DNA from: Puffinus mauretanicus | Taxonomy: Eukaryota > Chordata > Aves > Procellariiformes > Procellariidae | Reading direction: 5' to 3' | Length of the DNA: 64,000 nt | Assembly (NCBI GenBank): GCA_023333565.1 | Contig: JAJKFH010002994.1 | Coordinates: 1,364,001 to 1,428,000 of the forward strand | In this document: positions 13,401-24,262 of the stretch, in pieces | Layout: every line of letters starts with the position of its first letter | Position numbering within the stretch: position 1 is the stretch's first letter | Notes under the pieces: model-generated | Seen by the model: the letters and a program-made list of their open reading frames with translations, nothing else | Databases searched by the model: none | Told to the model about the DNA's origin: nothing | Program-made: the position numbers and the translations under genes

Positions 13401-16241
13401 GTAGCGCTCCCGGCAGCGCGGAGCGTTCCCGGCACTAAAAAAGGAGCGATCTGGTTTTTGTCCCCGCCGCCGCGGCACCGGTCCCGCTGCCCGCGACAGA
13501 GGCAGCGCGCTGCCCGTGGGACGGCACCGTGACGTGTGCCCAGCGCGTCAGCCCGTCCTCGGGCACCCGACCGATGGGCATGGGGGAAAATGGGGGAACG
13601 CCAGGTGCTGCCCGGAGGTCAGCCCTGCGGGTGCTGGACCTTACGGGGACCTCTTGGGGACGGTGCTTTTTGGCTTACAGCCCCGTCGGCATCCCGGGAC
13701 ACGGGGCGAGGGGACCTCCGGGATGGCATCTGCCCCAGTACCTGGGGGTGGGAGCAGAAATTCAGCACTGCTGCCACCCCAGCTGGGACCCCCAACTCCA
13801 ACCTCCTCCTCCAAGGCAGAGGGCCATACTGGGTTACACTGGTTACACTGGGCATCTTCCCCGATGCCCTCGGGGCTGCAGGAGGCTGTGAGCTGGGCAG
13901 CACCATGGTGGAGTGTTTCCCTAAATCTGCCTCCAGCGCAGCCTCTGCCACTGCCACCCCGTCCCTCCCCGGCAGAGGTGGCTGCGGGCACACAGGGCTG
14001 GGCACCCCACTGCGATACAGCCTCCGCATGGCAGGGCAGGATGCGGCCCCCACCCTGCCGCTGAGCCGTGGTCACAGCAAACAAGGCGTCACTTCCCCAT
14101 CATGCTGTAAATGCCGCATCGAGCCCTGCCCAGGTAGTAAAAGTCCCCTGGTGTCACTCCCCGCCGTGGCGGAGTCACCAAGCCCTCTTCCCTCGCTGGC
14201 CTCATCCTGCGGCTCAGCCCGCAGCCTCCTCGCATGCGAGGTTTTCGGAAAACAAAAAGCCAGAAAGCAACGTCCAGCCGGGGAGCGCCCGGCCAGCAGC
14301 GACACCGCCTTATCTCGGCGTATCAGCAGAAAGAAGAGCTGCTCCCCAAGGGCGACGCCGGGTCTCTCGGCGGGGTCAGCCCCGCGTCCCTCCTCTGCGC
14401 TGATGGCACTGCCACATTTCCCTCCAGCGCAGCCGTCCATCGGCACGCGTCCGAGCATCCCACGCCTGCTGCCAAAGGGGACCAAAGTTGGGGTAATTGT
14501 AAAGAAATAAATATCTGCCTGCCCAACTTGCTTTCAAAGAAGAGAAAATCTCAAGGATCGTGGCTCAGTGCAGGCAGGGAACCGGCAGCAGTGCTGCGGG
14601 CAGCGAGGGGATGCCAATGGCCGGGGCGGCTCTGGGCAGCCGCACTCACAGGCAGCCCCTTGCTAGCGGAGCCCGACCCCACCGAGACAGCAAAAACTTA
14701 GGAATTCCAGCAACTTTATGCCAACCTCCTCCACTCTGCCCCTGGCTGTCCCCCCCCCCCCGAGGCTGGTTCTCTTTTTGCTCCCTCCTGGCTGCCTGTC
14801 CCGTTTCAGCTGGGTTGCTTAAGCCACATTTCCTTAGGGATTCCCACTCTGAGCAACCGTCTCTGCCAGTTCCCCACCCGCAGGAGCGGCTGCCCCCGGC
14901 CAGGTTTGCTGGACCCCGGGGGTTTCATGGGCTCAGCCCTTAGGAGAGCCAGCGCTGCTCCCAGTAACACCAGTCTGGGCCAGTGCAAAATCCTTTGCAA
15001 CGGAGCATCCTTGAGAGCTTGGCTCGGCAGCAGTTTGGGATGAGGATTATCCTTGTGAGCCCAAAGCGCTGGTGAGCAGGGTGGGAGCGATGCGGGGGTC
15101 CCATGATGACCCCCTGGGAAGCTTTTTCCCCCTTTCCAGGGGATTTGTGCTAAAAGCCAGGATAGGCACTGCTGCTCCCCGCAGTTACTCGCTTGCACTG
15201 AGCCCTGGGTGCTACTGCTTCTCCTTTGGGCTGCACTAGGTGCCCTGCGCCCCAAAAATACCCATTTTTTTCCAATTCATGGCCAGACACCCCCTCACCC
15301 TGCAAACCTCCTGCCGTGGGGCCCTTCCCGATGGAAGGGGTGCCGGTCTCTCTCTCGAAGGCTGAGCCCACAGCAGCCGTGGGGGCACAGCAAAGATTTT
15401 TATCAACCATCGCATCCCATAGCACGGCACATCGTCCCACACCGAGGGGACAGGGACCGAATCGCTGTGGCATGAGCAGCAGTCCCAGGGCATCCGAGGA
15501 CACACGTCCTCGCAGGGCTCTGAGCCCGCCTGCTCCACTCGCTGCCTTTTTAAAGCAGTTGCTCTTGCACGGCGGCCGCTCTCGGGGCTGCCTCCTACAA
15601 GCAAAGCAAACCAGGGATTTGGAGCGAGGCTCTGTCCCGGCCCCAGCCGGGGTGGTGGAGGGGGAGATTTATGGTCCTGTCTCGAGCCGCTTGGGTCTCA
15701 CAAATCACCGCGCTGGCCCCAGCTGCCTCTTAGTTAATATAAATGAAAATAAAAATAACAACAGATTCTCAGGCCACCGTCCAGCATCTCGAGCGGGATT
15801 TGGATGTGGCTCAGCGAGGAGAGGGGGCCCCGGAGCGCGGAGCAGGGCTGGGGAGGGATGAGCCTCCAGCCTGCCCACGCAGCCGCTTCTGGAGAGGACG
15901 CGGGGACCAGGCGTCCGTCTGGAAGACCCATGGTGGGACACTGGGCAACGCGGGAGTGGCCATGGCCGGGGGGATGCGATGCCATCAGCAATAAAACCCC
16001 CTGCATTGGGATATAGGGGATATATGAGCCCCTTCGTCTCTGTTGCTTTTTAACCCAGTGGCAAAGCATTAATTCAGGGGAAAACAGGCGCCAGGGAGCC
16101 TTACCCGATGATGTATGCCAGGACGATGAGCTGGATCAGCCGGAAGGTCAGTCCCACCTTCTTGTTCCTCACCAGCACCATCCTGGGGGTGTCATACTCG
16201 AAGAGGAAGGAGGACACCTTCTCCATGCACTTCTGCCCCAT
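4372..16241 (-). CDS. P2RX1: P2RX1, ATP-gated cation channel P2X1
   Basis: Trimeric plasma-membrane channel opened by extracellular ATP, passing Na+ and Ca2+. Coding segments on the minus strand, in order: 16241-16105, 12714-12567, 12062-11991, 11543-11474, 10952-10856, 10126-10046, 8471-8330, 7242-7112, 6445-6355, 5780-5715, 5051-4959, 4416-4372. The total is 1,173 bases, giving 390 residues against 399 in human P2X1. All introns are GT-AG and the phase holds at each junction. Seen: the TPR kinase motif at 18-20, two membrane helices, Lys 68 and Lys 70, Phe-Thr at 185-186, the NFR motif at 291-293, Lys 310, ten ectodomain cysteines and the YxxxK motif after TM2 (363-367). P2X1 is preferred over other P2X types by its N-terminal [17 protein letters not shown] block and by the ATP2A3 neighbour. 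The last exon is the uncertain part. Confidence 0.94.
4959..5051 (-). CDS. P2RX1: P2RX1 exon 11 (TM2 end, YxxxK motif)
   Basis: The 93 bases lie between TTTAAG and GTAAGT. They encode [20 protein letters not shown] then [11 protein letters not shown], residues 346-376. The YxxxK trafficking motif (YYKQK) and the pore Asp of LCDL are present. If the donor were ignored the frame would run 22 more codons to a TAA at 4892-4890. Confidence 0.93.
5715..5780 (-). CDS. P2RX1: P2RX1 exon 10 (TM2 start)
   Basis: The 66 bases (22 codons) lie between ATTCAG and GTAAGT. They encode [20 protein letters not shown] then GV, residues 324-345. This is the pre-TM2 linker and the gate region of the second membrane helix. 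Confidence 0.96.
6355..6445 (-). CDS. P2RX1: P2RX1 exon 9
   Basis: The 91 bases lie between GGACAG and GTAAGG. They encode [20 protein letters not shown] then [10 protein letters not shown], residues 293-323. The Lys of [10 protein letters not shown] (310 here) is the conserved ATP-binding lysine before TM2. Confidence 0.96.
6624..6652 (+). repeat. MIR-like relic in P2RX1 intron 8
   Basis: The segment TGCCTCAGTTTCCCTGTCTG followed by CAA closely resembles the MIR core in plus orientation. It is short, and no flanking boundaries can be defined. Confidence 0.45.
7112..7242 (-). CDS. P2RX1: P2RX1 exon 8 (ATP-binding NFR)
   Basis: The 131 bases lie between CTGCAG and GTAAGG. They encode [31 protein letters not shown] and NVSPGFNFR, residues 250-293. 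Cysteines 9 and 10, an NVS glycosylation site and the NFR ATP-binding motif are seen. Confidence 0.96.
8330..8471 (-). CDS. P2RX1: P2RX1 exon 7
   Basis: The 142 bases lie between TTCACAG and GTACTT. They encode [39 protein letters not shown] and FLAVK, residues 202-249. Conserved cysteines 7 and 8 and an NFT glycosylation site are present. Confidence 0.95.
8519..8571 (-). mobile_element. Old CR1-like fragment
   Basis: The plus strand reads GGGTGGGAAAGGACCTCTGG, then AGTCCCTGGTCCAACCC, and TTGCTCAAAG. This is a diverged form of the CR1 3' region in reverse orientation. It is short and lies in P2RX1 intron 6, next to exon 7. Confidence 0.65.
10046..10126 (-). CDS. P2RX1: P2RX1 exon 6
   Basis: The 81 bases lie between TTTCAG and GTAAGA. 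They encode [20 protein letters not shown] then PRFKVS, residues 175-202. Phe 185 and Thr 186 contact ATP in the family. The split codon at the start reads Ser, where human P2X1 has Arg. Confidence 0.95.
10856..10952 (-). CDS. P2RX1: P2RX1 exon 5 (head domain)
   Basis: The 97 bases lie between CCACAG and GTAAGC. They encode [20 protein letters not shown] then [11 protein letters not shown], residues 143-175. Conserved cysteines 4, 5 and 6 and an NSS glycosylation site are present. Confidence 0.95.
11474..11543 (-). CDS. P2RX1: P2RX1 exon 4 (head domain)
   Basis: The 70 bases lie between AAACAG and GTACGG. They encode [20 protein letters not shown] then QGQ, residues 120-143, with conserved cysteines 2 and 3. 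Sequence here is variable among P2X1 proteins, but the cysteine spacing, exon length and phase fit. Confidence 0.9.
11991..12062 (-). CDS. P2RX1: P2RX1 exon 3
   Basis: The 72 bases (24 codons) lie between CTGCAG and GTAAAC. They encode [20 protein letters not shown] then TCPE, residues 96-119. The Cys is the first of the ten conserved ectodomain cysteines. Confidence 0.94.
12567..12714 (-). CDS. P2RX1: P2RX1 exon 2 (TM1 end, ATP-site lysines)
   Basis: The 148 bases lie between ATCCAG and GTAAGG. They encode [20 protein letters not shown] then VKLKG, residues 46-95. Lys 68 and Lys 70 of VKLKG bind the ATP phosphates and fall at exactly the human P2X1 positions. NES is a possible N-glycosylation site. 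The exon ends [10 protein letters not shown]. Confidence 0.95.
13381..13530. promoter_or_regulatory. CpG-rich islet in P2RX1 intron 1
   Basis: About 150 bases with many CpG dinucleotides (GCAGCGCGGAGCG, CCGCCGCCGCGG), more than the surrounding intron. A possible internal regulatory island; no promoter element was recognised. Confidence 0.3.
16105..16241 (-). CDS. P2RX1: P2RX1 exon 1 coding part (N-terminus and TM1)
   Basis: The ATG at 16241-16239 lies in a strong Kozak context (GCAGCCATGG). It encodes [25 protein letters not shown] and hydrophobic [13 protein letters not shown], residues 1-46. Thr 18 in TPR is the conserved kinase site that slows P2X desensitisation. The frame stays open upstream, but the upstream residues do not resemble a P2X and the Kozak context decides the start. 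Donor GTAAGG. Confidence 0.95.
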
Positions 16242-16334
16242 GGCTGCGCCAGGGCTGTGCCGCAGCCTCCCGCCGGCCCTGCTGCTCGCCGTGCCGTGGG
16301 TTGGGCCGTGCCTGCCGCCGCTCGAGCAACTCCT
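16242..16334 (-). promoter_or_regulatory. P2RX1: P2RX1 5' leader with a possible upstream splice acceptor
   Basis: Upstream of the ATG, on the minus strand, a run of T and C ends in GCAAACAG at 16335. This is a good match to a splice acceptor with a pyrimidine tract. If used, the first coding exon would carry 93 leader bases and a non-coding exon would lie further right. No TATA box was recognised. It may instead be a chance tract near a promoter. Confidence 0.35.
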
Positions 16335-19300
16335 CTGTTTGCAGAGAAGGGGAAAAAAAAAAAAAAGAAAAAATAATAAAAACGCTATCGGCGTTGCTCT
16401 GTGCACATCTGGGCTGCCGGGTTTCCTCCTCTGCGTGGGGATGGGGTTTCCTCTTCCTATAAGCTCTGGGCTGGGAGCAGCCGGTGCCCTACATGGTCCG
16501 GGGGGTGGGACGGGGTGCGGGAGGGTGCAGGGCCACCCTGCTGCCGAGCCCACGTGCCACTGGGACAGAGCCGCCCGCCCGCGGGGGATGCACCCTCGCC
16601 CGGGCAGGGACCTTGCCTGGGGACGAAGGGGCTCGGGGCGAGCAGGGACCACGAGGCATCCCTGGGGGCAACGTCGGGATGAAGGAGGTGGTGGGGGTCC
16701 TGGGAGAAGATTTTTGGAACTGGGGTTGGGGTATCATCTTTCCTGCCCCAGCAGCCACCTCAGGCTGTGGGTGTCCCGTCCTTGTCCCTAACCCATGTCC
16801 TGCTCTGTCCCCCAAAGGCTGCCCCAGGAAAAGGGTCGGGAAGGGGGAGGGGGAGGGCACGGAAACCCCAGCCCAGCAATTCGGAGCTGACCCGCGGGGC
16901 AGCCGGGCTTGGCCCCCTCCCGCGGTGAGGCTGCCCAGCTGGGGCTTGGCCGGTTCCCAGCACTCGCGCAGGACTGGGCTGGGCGCATTTCGAAGCATTT
17001 TCAGCATTTCCAGCATTTCCTGAAAGGCACGGCCATGAGCGGGGCCGGGCGGGTGAGCCAAAGCGAGGGATGCTCGGCAGGGTGGTGCAGGCGTATCGGT
17101 GAGAAGGGGCTGGATTTGTACATGCCAGACTGAAATTTGGGACCCAACATCGTTGCAGTGGGAAGCTTTGGTTGGCTGATTGCTGGGGAAAACGCAGAGG
17201 CTGTGGACGGGGGACCCCGTACCCGCACTGCATCCCACCGGGCAGCCTCAAGGGCGCAGCCCTGCGGGCGTGAGCTCTTTGCTGGGGAGCACTGGGGCTG
17301 GGGAGGGTTGCTTCTGGGTGAAACGGAGGATGTTTCCCCCAAAAAGCCCAGAGCCCAGCAGCTTCAGCGCTCCCCGCAAGGACAGGCTCCATCCCATGAG
17401 CCCCGGTTCATCCGCTGCCTCCCGTGACCTCGAAGAAGGTGCTGGCTGCCCGCGGCCACCGAGGCTGGGACAAGGTCCCTCTCTGCAGGGGGAAATGTTT
17501 TTGGAAATATGGAGAAGTTTAACCTGCTGGGATAAATCTTTCCTTTCTGGAACATTTCTTTTAACATCGTCACCTTTCATCTTCAATTGCCCATCACTTG
17601 GCATCACGTTGACCTATCGACTCAATATTTTACAAACCTGACAACCGCAAAACAAGTGGAACAAATCAATTATCTTTGCTGGGCAATAGGGAGCATGGGG
17701 GGGAAAAAGCAGATGAACCATTTATCCGAATCTTTTGGGCGTACCGTGAACCTTGGGAATCAAAATCAGATGATCCCACGTTACAAGTGACGTGACACCA
17801 TCCCAACGCCCCGGTCCTCAGCAACATGGAAAGCTGTCAGACGGGGAGCCAAAAGCAAATACGAAATGCTGATGCTAATCATATAAGATTGAAGGCTGAT
17901 ACTGCTATTGAGTGGAGCAGACAAACCTTATAAGCTTAGATATCTGTCAGGAGAGAAGCAAATAACTTACTGTATGAAACGAGGCCTTTTAGGGAAGGCT
18001 GCTCACCCTTGCCAAAGCCATGGGGATAATGAAAATAGGACAGCTAAATTTAACAGCAAAATGACTTGTAAAAGAGTCACTTCTAACCTTCTCTCTGGTA
18101 CTTGGAGTCAATAAAATGGTTATAACATGGATTTAGCTAAAATACTTTCCATTGGGAGAGAATATGCATCTCCCGTTTTAGTATCTCTTGGAGCCACGTT
18201 GCAGCTGGTGAGCAGGGCTGGACCCCGTGGATGCGGCCGGGGTGATGCGGGGAGCAGGGGACCCCGGCATGGGAGCACCCATGGGGCCTGGGTCTCCTCC
18301 TGCCACATCCAGGCTGCCAGCAGCACCCAGCACAGGCACCTTCTTGGCCATGACATCTAAACGTTTGAAAAGAACCATAGCCAAAACCCTCGTGGGCTTG
18401 CACGCCACCGTCGCTCACACCTCTCCCGCGCCCGTGCCATCCCTGGGTTTGCCACTCTTTAAATTACTTTATATCACAGAAGTTAATAGGTTTGGGCTGG
18501 CATTGCTACGTTACCTGGCCCCACAACAGCCACGTGGGTGTGCGAGCGGTGCCAGCTGGCCGGCGTGCCCGGCTGCCTGCCGGGGCTACATCCTGCACAG
18601 CCCTGTTTGCAGCGATGCTTCTCCCGGTGATGACCCATGTGAACTGCTAGCACACCTCCCCGCCTCTGCCAGGTGGTTATTGCGGGGAATTGTTCTGCTT
18701 GGGCTGTTAAATTGTTAAATTACCTGCCCAGACGGGGCGGTCGCCTGCTGGGACATGCTGAGTTCACAGAGCTGTGATGCTTTCTGCTACGGCTCAGGTG
18801 CTGGGCTGTCCTAATGCGAGGTCAGGGCTTGCTTTCTGTTTGCTGTGATAATAAATATATTACTGTAATGCCTAAATGAAAAATAAAAATAAAAAAACGG
18901 ATGAGTGGAAAGAAGGTTTTATAAATGTAGTGTGTAAGGTGCAGCCCGCAGGGGTGCCCGCGACCCGCTGCACAGGCGCTTGCACAGCAGCCGTGACCTC
19001 GGGGATGTTTTTATCTTGGGTTCCCGCAGACACCAACTTGTACGCTGCTGTCGATACGCTCACAGTCATTTCCTCTGAACAACTTTTGCTTTCGAGCAGA
19101 GCAGGCGGGAGGCCCCGGGGGTGCTCTGCCTGGGGTGACGAGGAGCAAAGCCTGCGGATGCCGCTGGAGGAGCGGCAGCAGCTTGAGCTCGGCTGCAGCA
19201 GGTCCTGGGCACCGAGGTTGGGTTTGCCCCGGGCACAGAAAGCGCTGAGCTGGGCTTGACCCCAGCAGCATGGGACCAAGCAGGGTGGGAGCGGGACAAC

Positions 19301-21689
19301 GCGGGGACACAGAGGGCAAAACCAGGTAGAGATAAGGAAAATGAGCCCATCTGGCTCCACTGCCCATGGGAGGTGAAAATGGAAATAGCAACAGCAAATG
19401 AGGCACTAAAGCCCCCGGGTTAGTGCCTGGGGTTGCAAAGCCCCAGGACCAGATTGCCCAAATGCTCTCTGGGGTCAGCCGGCATTGCCCGGTCCCCAGC
19501 ACTGGGCTTGGCCTCATCCAGCATCTCCTTCAGCTCCAGCTGGGTCAGACGCCGAGGGCATTGAGGGCTGGTGACCCACCGAGGGCATCCCCAGCACTGC
19601 TGCAAAAGCAACTCCTTCCCCCTGCCTGTTAAACAAACTCAACCTCTGCTTGGGGCTGTCGAGAGAAAAATGCAAAAAATGGTATTTTTAAGGGAGACAT
19701 TTGGAAATGCGAGTGCATCCTTGCTTTGAGCTGGGACGCAGAGCCGGAGGATGGAGGAGCTGCTGGGGCATAAAGAGGGGGGGTCTGAAAGTCTCTGCAT
19801 GGGGCTCGAGCCCACCCGCACCCAGGAAAGCAAAGCTGTGGTAGGCGTAAGAGCTACCAGGTCTTTCCAGGCTCTCAGACATTGCTTTTCCAAAAGCTTC
19901 TTGGGGGCGGGGGGGAAAAAAAAAATAATAGATGAAGCTCATTACACAATCCAGACTCGCGCTTGGCAGCTTCCAGCATGGAGCTCTGAATTTCAGCACA
20001 AAAATGTGCAGCATGCTGCAAATCCGGGGATGGGGAGGAATAACACAGTGAGCAAGTAGATTTAAAATATGACGGTGGGTGAGAAGGGGACCTGCGGTGG
20101 CCAACTGGTTGCCACCAGTTGGTGGCTCTTCCCAGAAATTTTGGCCACCACAGACCCCCTTGCCCCCACCAGCCGGAGGAGATGCTCACACCGCCTCGCT
20201 GGCCATAGGAAGGGAGGAAGGGGGTGGGAAAAAAATTGGCAGATGAGAGCAAGCAAGGTCCTACGAAACGGCATGTTCAGTTTTCTTTCCAATTTTAACT
20301 TGTCCTTGACCTCTCTTCGCTCCTTCCCAGCAGGGCTGGCTCCGCTCCGTGCCCATCCCGCGCTGCGACGCCCCGGTGCAGACAGATGTTTTTGGTGGTA
20401 CTCACCCCAACAGAAGCGGCATTTCCATCCCCGGTTGCTGCGGCAACACGTCTCCCTGGAAATACCTCGGCGATGGTTTAGCCAACCCCCAAAACAAACA
20501 CGTGAACCCGAGATGCTGGGGGTACCGAAGGGCGTCAGCGGCCCTACGCCCATCGCAGCCGCTGGGAGCGTGGCATGCACGTCCCGTGGGGCAGCTGAAC
20601 CCTTGCCATGGGGTACAGGGACCCTTGGGGTGGTTTTTTGGGGGGTAACACCTGTTTTCTGAGTCATGCCTCTGAAAGACACGCATAGCCCCAGCGGTGA
20701 TGGTCCCCAGAGGTCCAGGGACCGATGCAGCATCAGGTGGGGAATTTGGGGGTTTTTTGCCTTCACCGCCATGTGCTGAGAGAGCATCCTCAGGAGCGGC
20801 TGGTACGGGGGACCGGCTTGAGGGTCACCTCCAGCCGTGGCGGTGGTGGCCGATGCTGGAGACCAGGTCTGCATTTGGAAAGAGGAGGCCAAGCAACGGC
20901 CCTTTCCAAAAATCAGCGTTTGCCTGGGTGTCCCACGTCCCTCTTTGCAACCCCCTTTGGGTTACAAAGGTTTGGGGTTACCCTGTGCAGCACCTTTCCC
21001 CCGCTCGTAGCATCGGGAAGGGGCGCATGGGGCCATAGCCCAGCAAAACCACCCCATGGGCAGATCTTACCATAAACCCAGAATTGCTCCAGAACACGAC
21101 CCACCGCTGCAGCAGGATTTTCTGCTCAAAGCATGAGCGTGGGCAGAGCTCCGGGCGATGCCGAGATGGAAACGCACGGCCCCGAGGCCCTGTGCCACCC
21201 GCCAGAGGAGGCCAAGTTATTTAATTATTATTTATTTAATAATTATTTCTTGTGGAGGTCATTGCAGGGCTTATTTAAGCCTCCTCTCTCAGCTGGGGGA
21301 GATAAGGTGACGACTATTCTGGATACAGTCAAAATTAGCACTGTTATTTGTATTCCTGTGCCCCAAGAGCAAATTAGTTGGTACTTTAAAAAATTCCCAA
21401 CAGTCATATCATGCCACTCCTTTCATTTCGCCTTTGTCATCCCATGCCAGAGACCAGCTCAGCTCCATTTCTAGTTTGGCTGCTCTGAAAACCCACAAGA
21501 AATCCTGATCTGGTGAGCACAGCTCCTTTTACGGCTGAAGAATGCCCTCAGGCACTCCCGTACAGCTCCATGGGCTCCCGAATGTCCCCCAAATCGGCCA
21601 CAAACAGGGTAAGAAAAGAAAAAAAAAAAAAACCACAACCAACAACAACAACAACAAAAACCCAAAACCCAAAAAAAGCCTGGAGTCAT
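16335..21689. other. Intergenic region between ATP2A3 and P2RX1
   Basis: About 5.4 kb with no exon recognised. The part at 16.4-17.5 kb is GC-rich and probably promoter-proximal for P2RX1. An AT-rich islet spans about 17.5-18.1 kb. Further on are AT-rich runs (18,845-18,900; 21,219-21,256) and an inverted repeat at 20,101-20,122. Confidence 0.55.
20101..20122. repeat. Perfect inverted repeat, 9-base arms
   Basis: CCAACTGGT, four-base loop, ACCAGTTGG. It lies in the intergenic region between the two genes. Confidence 0.85.
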
Positions 21690-21703
21690 CCAGTAAAACT
21701 GCT

Positions 21704-21709
21704 TTTATT
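21704..21709 (-). terminator. ATP2A3: Candidate poly(A) signal AATAAA (ATP2A3, distal)
   Basis: The hexamer AATAAA is on the minus strand. About 25 bases further on lies a very T- and GT-rich tract (about 21,610-21,680 read on the minus strand), the classic form of a downstream cleavage element. By sequence context this is the stronger of the two candidates. Confidence 0.45.
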
Positions 21710-23417
21710 TCTGTAATTTCGAAAGTATAAAACAAATCAGCCCAATATTGTGTGAACAGAGTGGATCGGATGGATGTGACCACGAGGAGCCTTCCCACGT
21801 CTTCACGACACACCTGGCTATTTACAGTCGGACAAAGGACACGATTTAGGAAGCGGTAATTTAGTGGAAAAATATCTCTCATATAATAAAATAGGAAACC
21901 TTGTTTCTTTCAATTCTACCCCTCAGATAACACCCTCCCACCCCCCCAAGATATAATGATTTACCTTTCGCTACAAAGCACAAACTCAGAGATTTCTAGA
22001 TTTGGCTGTTTGGGCATCTCATATTTAAAAAGAAAAAAATTAGCATATTCCCAGATTGAAGCCACCGAGGGCACCCGCCGGCAGCTCAGCGGTCACCCTC
22101 CTCTTGGTCCCAAGCGCCCGGACCGACCCAGCAGCATCCCCAGCTCGGACACCAGCCGGCGGTACCCACGCCCCCATCGCTCCAGGTGCCCACCGATTTA
22201 GGCTCATTTAATGCCCTGCTCATACCGAAAGCTGAATGGCACCAAGAGGGCAGCTCCAGAGAGGACAACTTACCCTGTGTGCCCCCTTCCTCACTGCAGC
22301 CCTGCAAACCCCAACCCAAACTGTGCCACGCAAGCTCTGCTCTCCATCCCAAAAATCTGACCCCCGGGCTGTCTCCCCGCCGGGGACAAGCCCTGCCAGA
22401 AATTGCCACTGCAGAAGTAGGGGAAAAAAAGCCCAGGGGACTGAACAGGGATGACTGAAGCTCTGGCATCATTTATAGGAGGTGATGGCCATGCCAGGTA
22501 TGGACCAAAAATCACACTAAGTCTTAGGAGTCGGTATTGGGGACTCCTGTGTGTTTGAGTTTCAGGGGTGGTATGATGCCAAGGTCGCTGAACCTCATGA
22601 ACATCTCCTACCAGCCGGGACAGCGTTAGCCTCAGCCCCTGCACAGCAATTATTTGATGAGCTTTGGCAGAGCAGGATGCTGACTGGGAAGCAGCTATCA
22701 ACCTGACGTACAAAAGAGGGATCAAAGATTGCTGCTGAGTTTTCCTATCGCTCCTCTGGCTACTTCTGCCACCCACACCCTGAGCAGAGCCTCCGGTTCC
22801 ATCCCAGGTTTGATGCTCTTACAGGAATGAAGTTCCCCAGCCCCTCCGGTAAAGCCTGTCCCTCCTACTCCCGACTTCTCCAGCGCCTGGTGGTACCATC
22901 CAGCCTTGGCTGAGCAGAGCATCAAAACACACGTCCGACATCTGCGCAGTGCCAAAGTCTCAAACACACAAATCAAAAACCTCACCCAGACCCTGAGCTG
23001 CACAGTGGCCACATGACAGAAATAAAACAGGATGAATACTTCTTTGCTCTGAAGAGCATCTCTCTTCTTCCTTTTCCTCCCGACGGGATCACGCACCGAG
23101 GGGGAACAGCTCATCCAGCAACTGCCCACAACGCCACAACGTCCCAAAACAGCACAAAAGACTTGTTACAGCTGCTGCCCAAAGCTGACCCCCCTGGGTG
23201 CTCGCTCCAGGGACGCGGGACCCTCGCCTCCCGCCTTGGCTGGAACCCAGCACGGTGCCTGGCCCCTGAGAAAGGAGTATAAAGTGCTCGTGGACAACCC
23301 CGCGCTGCCATCCCGGCGCGTCCTCCGCCGTGCATCTCGCGTCGCTGCTTCCCTGCGTGCGGAGGATCTGTCGCAGCAGCCCACCCGTGCTAAAGGTCTT
23401 GCTGAAAAGACCTAAGT

Positions 23418-23423
23418 TTTATT
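23418..23423 (-). terminator. ATP2A3: Candidate poly(A) signal AATAAA (ATP2A3, proximal)
   Basis: The hexamer AATAAA is on the minus strand, followed by AACTTAGGTCTTTTC, a moderately GU/U-rich context. It would end a 3' UTR of about 3.5 kb. Confidence 0.4.
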
Positions 23424-24180
23424 TAAAAACTTTGAATATGCCAGGCAGCACCATCAAAATAAAACTAAAAAGGAAATAACTCCTAAATTTTGTTGTCAAA
23501 AAAGCAAGGATCCCCCAAGGATCCCCCCCCCAAGCTGCCTTTTTTAACAAGCTCTTGGGCAAAACAGCCACCCAGTGTCTATCTCCCTTGTATTGCACAC
23601 AGTCGGATGCCTCGGGAAGACACAAGACCCGATCCCGAAGCGACGGTCTCGGCTCTGGGATCTCCACAAGAACATGCTCCAGCCTGTAAAAGCGCCCAGC
23701 ACGCTGCTGGTGGCATCCGCGCAATAAATAACTACTGCGTCATTTATCCTAACCCTTCCCCAAAGCACAAAGGAAAAATAATTAGATCTACGGATATTTT
23801 TCTACTTCGTTAAAATCTTTGAACTATAAGCCTCTGTAATCAGAAAGCACGGCGTGAAACCTGTATTCCAGGTAATTAAAGGAGGGGGGGGGGAAAGAGA
23901 GAGATGTGGTCAACCGTTGAGAAGGGGAAATGGGGATGCGTCAGAACGGTCCCTCCTAGCAAGGGGGGTGCCTTAGTGCAGGTTTCCTGCACTATTTTCT
24001 AGGTAGATCGAGAGGCTTACAGGATAAAGGCAAATGCAATTTGTTGCTGCTGGTACGAACAAGCCTTTGGCTGGGACACAGCTCTGGTTTCTTGCCCGCC
24101 ATGGCTTGGGTTTTGGTAACTCACAATTGCAACCCAACGATTGCACAAACAGACCGACATTGCCTGGGCTTGCAGCAGCG

Positions 24181-24262
24181 TGGCACCTCCACCAACGATG
24201 AAATAACAGAAACTTGGCATCTCTATCAACGATAAAATAACAAACTCGGCATCTCTTCAACT
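24181..24262. repeat. Short tandem repeat, period about 32-34 bases, 2.4 copies
   Basis: The unit begins TGGCA(C/T)CTC, passes CAACGAT(G/A)AAATAACA and ends AAACT. Two full copies and a partial third are seen with a few differences. It lies in the presumed ATP2A3 3' UTR. Confidence 0.8.

Noticed and set aside
13536..14510. 324-residue open frame on the plus strand in P2RX1 intron 1
   Set aside because: GC-rich intron with low-complexity Ala/Pro/Gly/Ser content, no recognisable domain and no sign of splicing.
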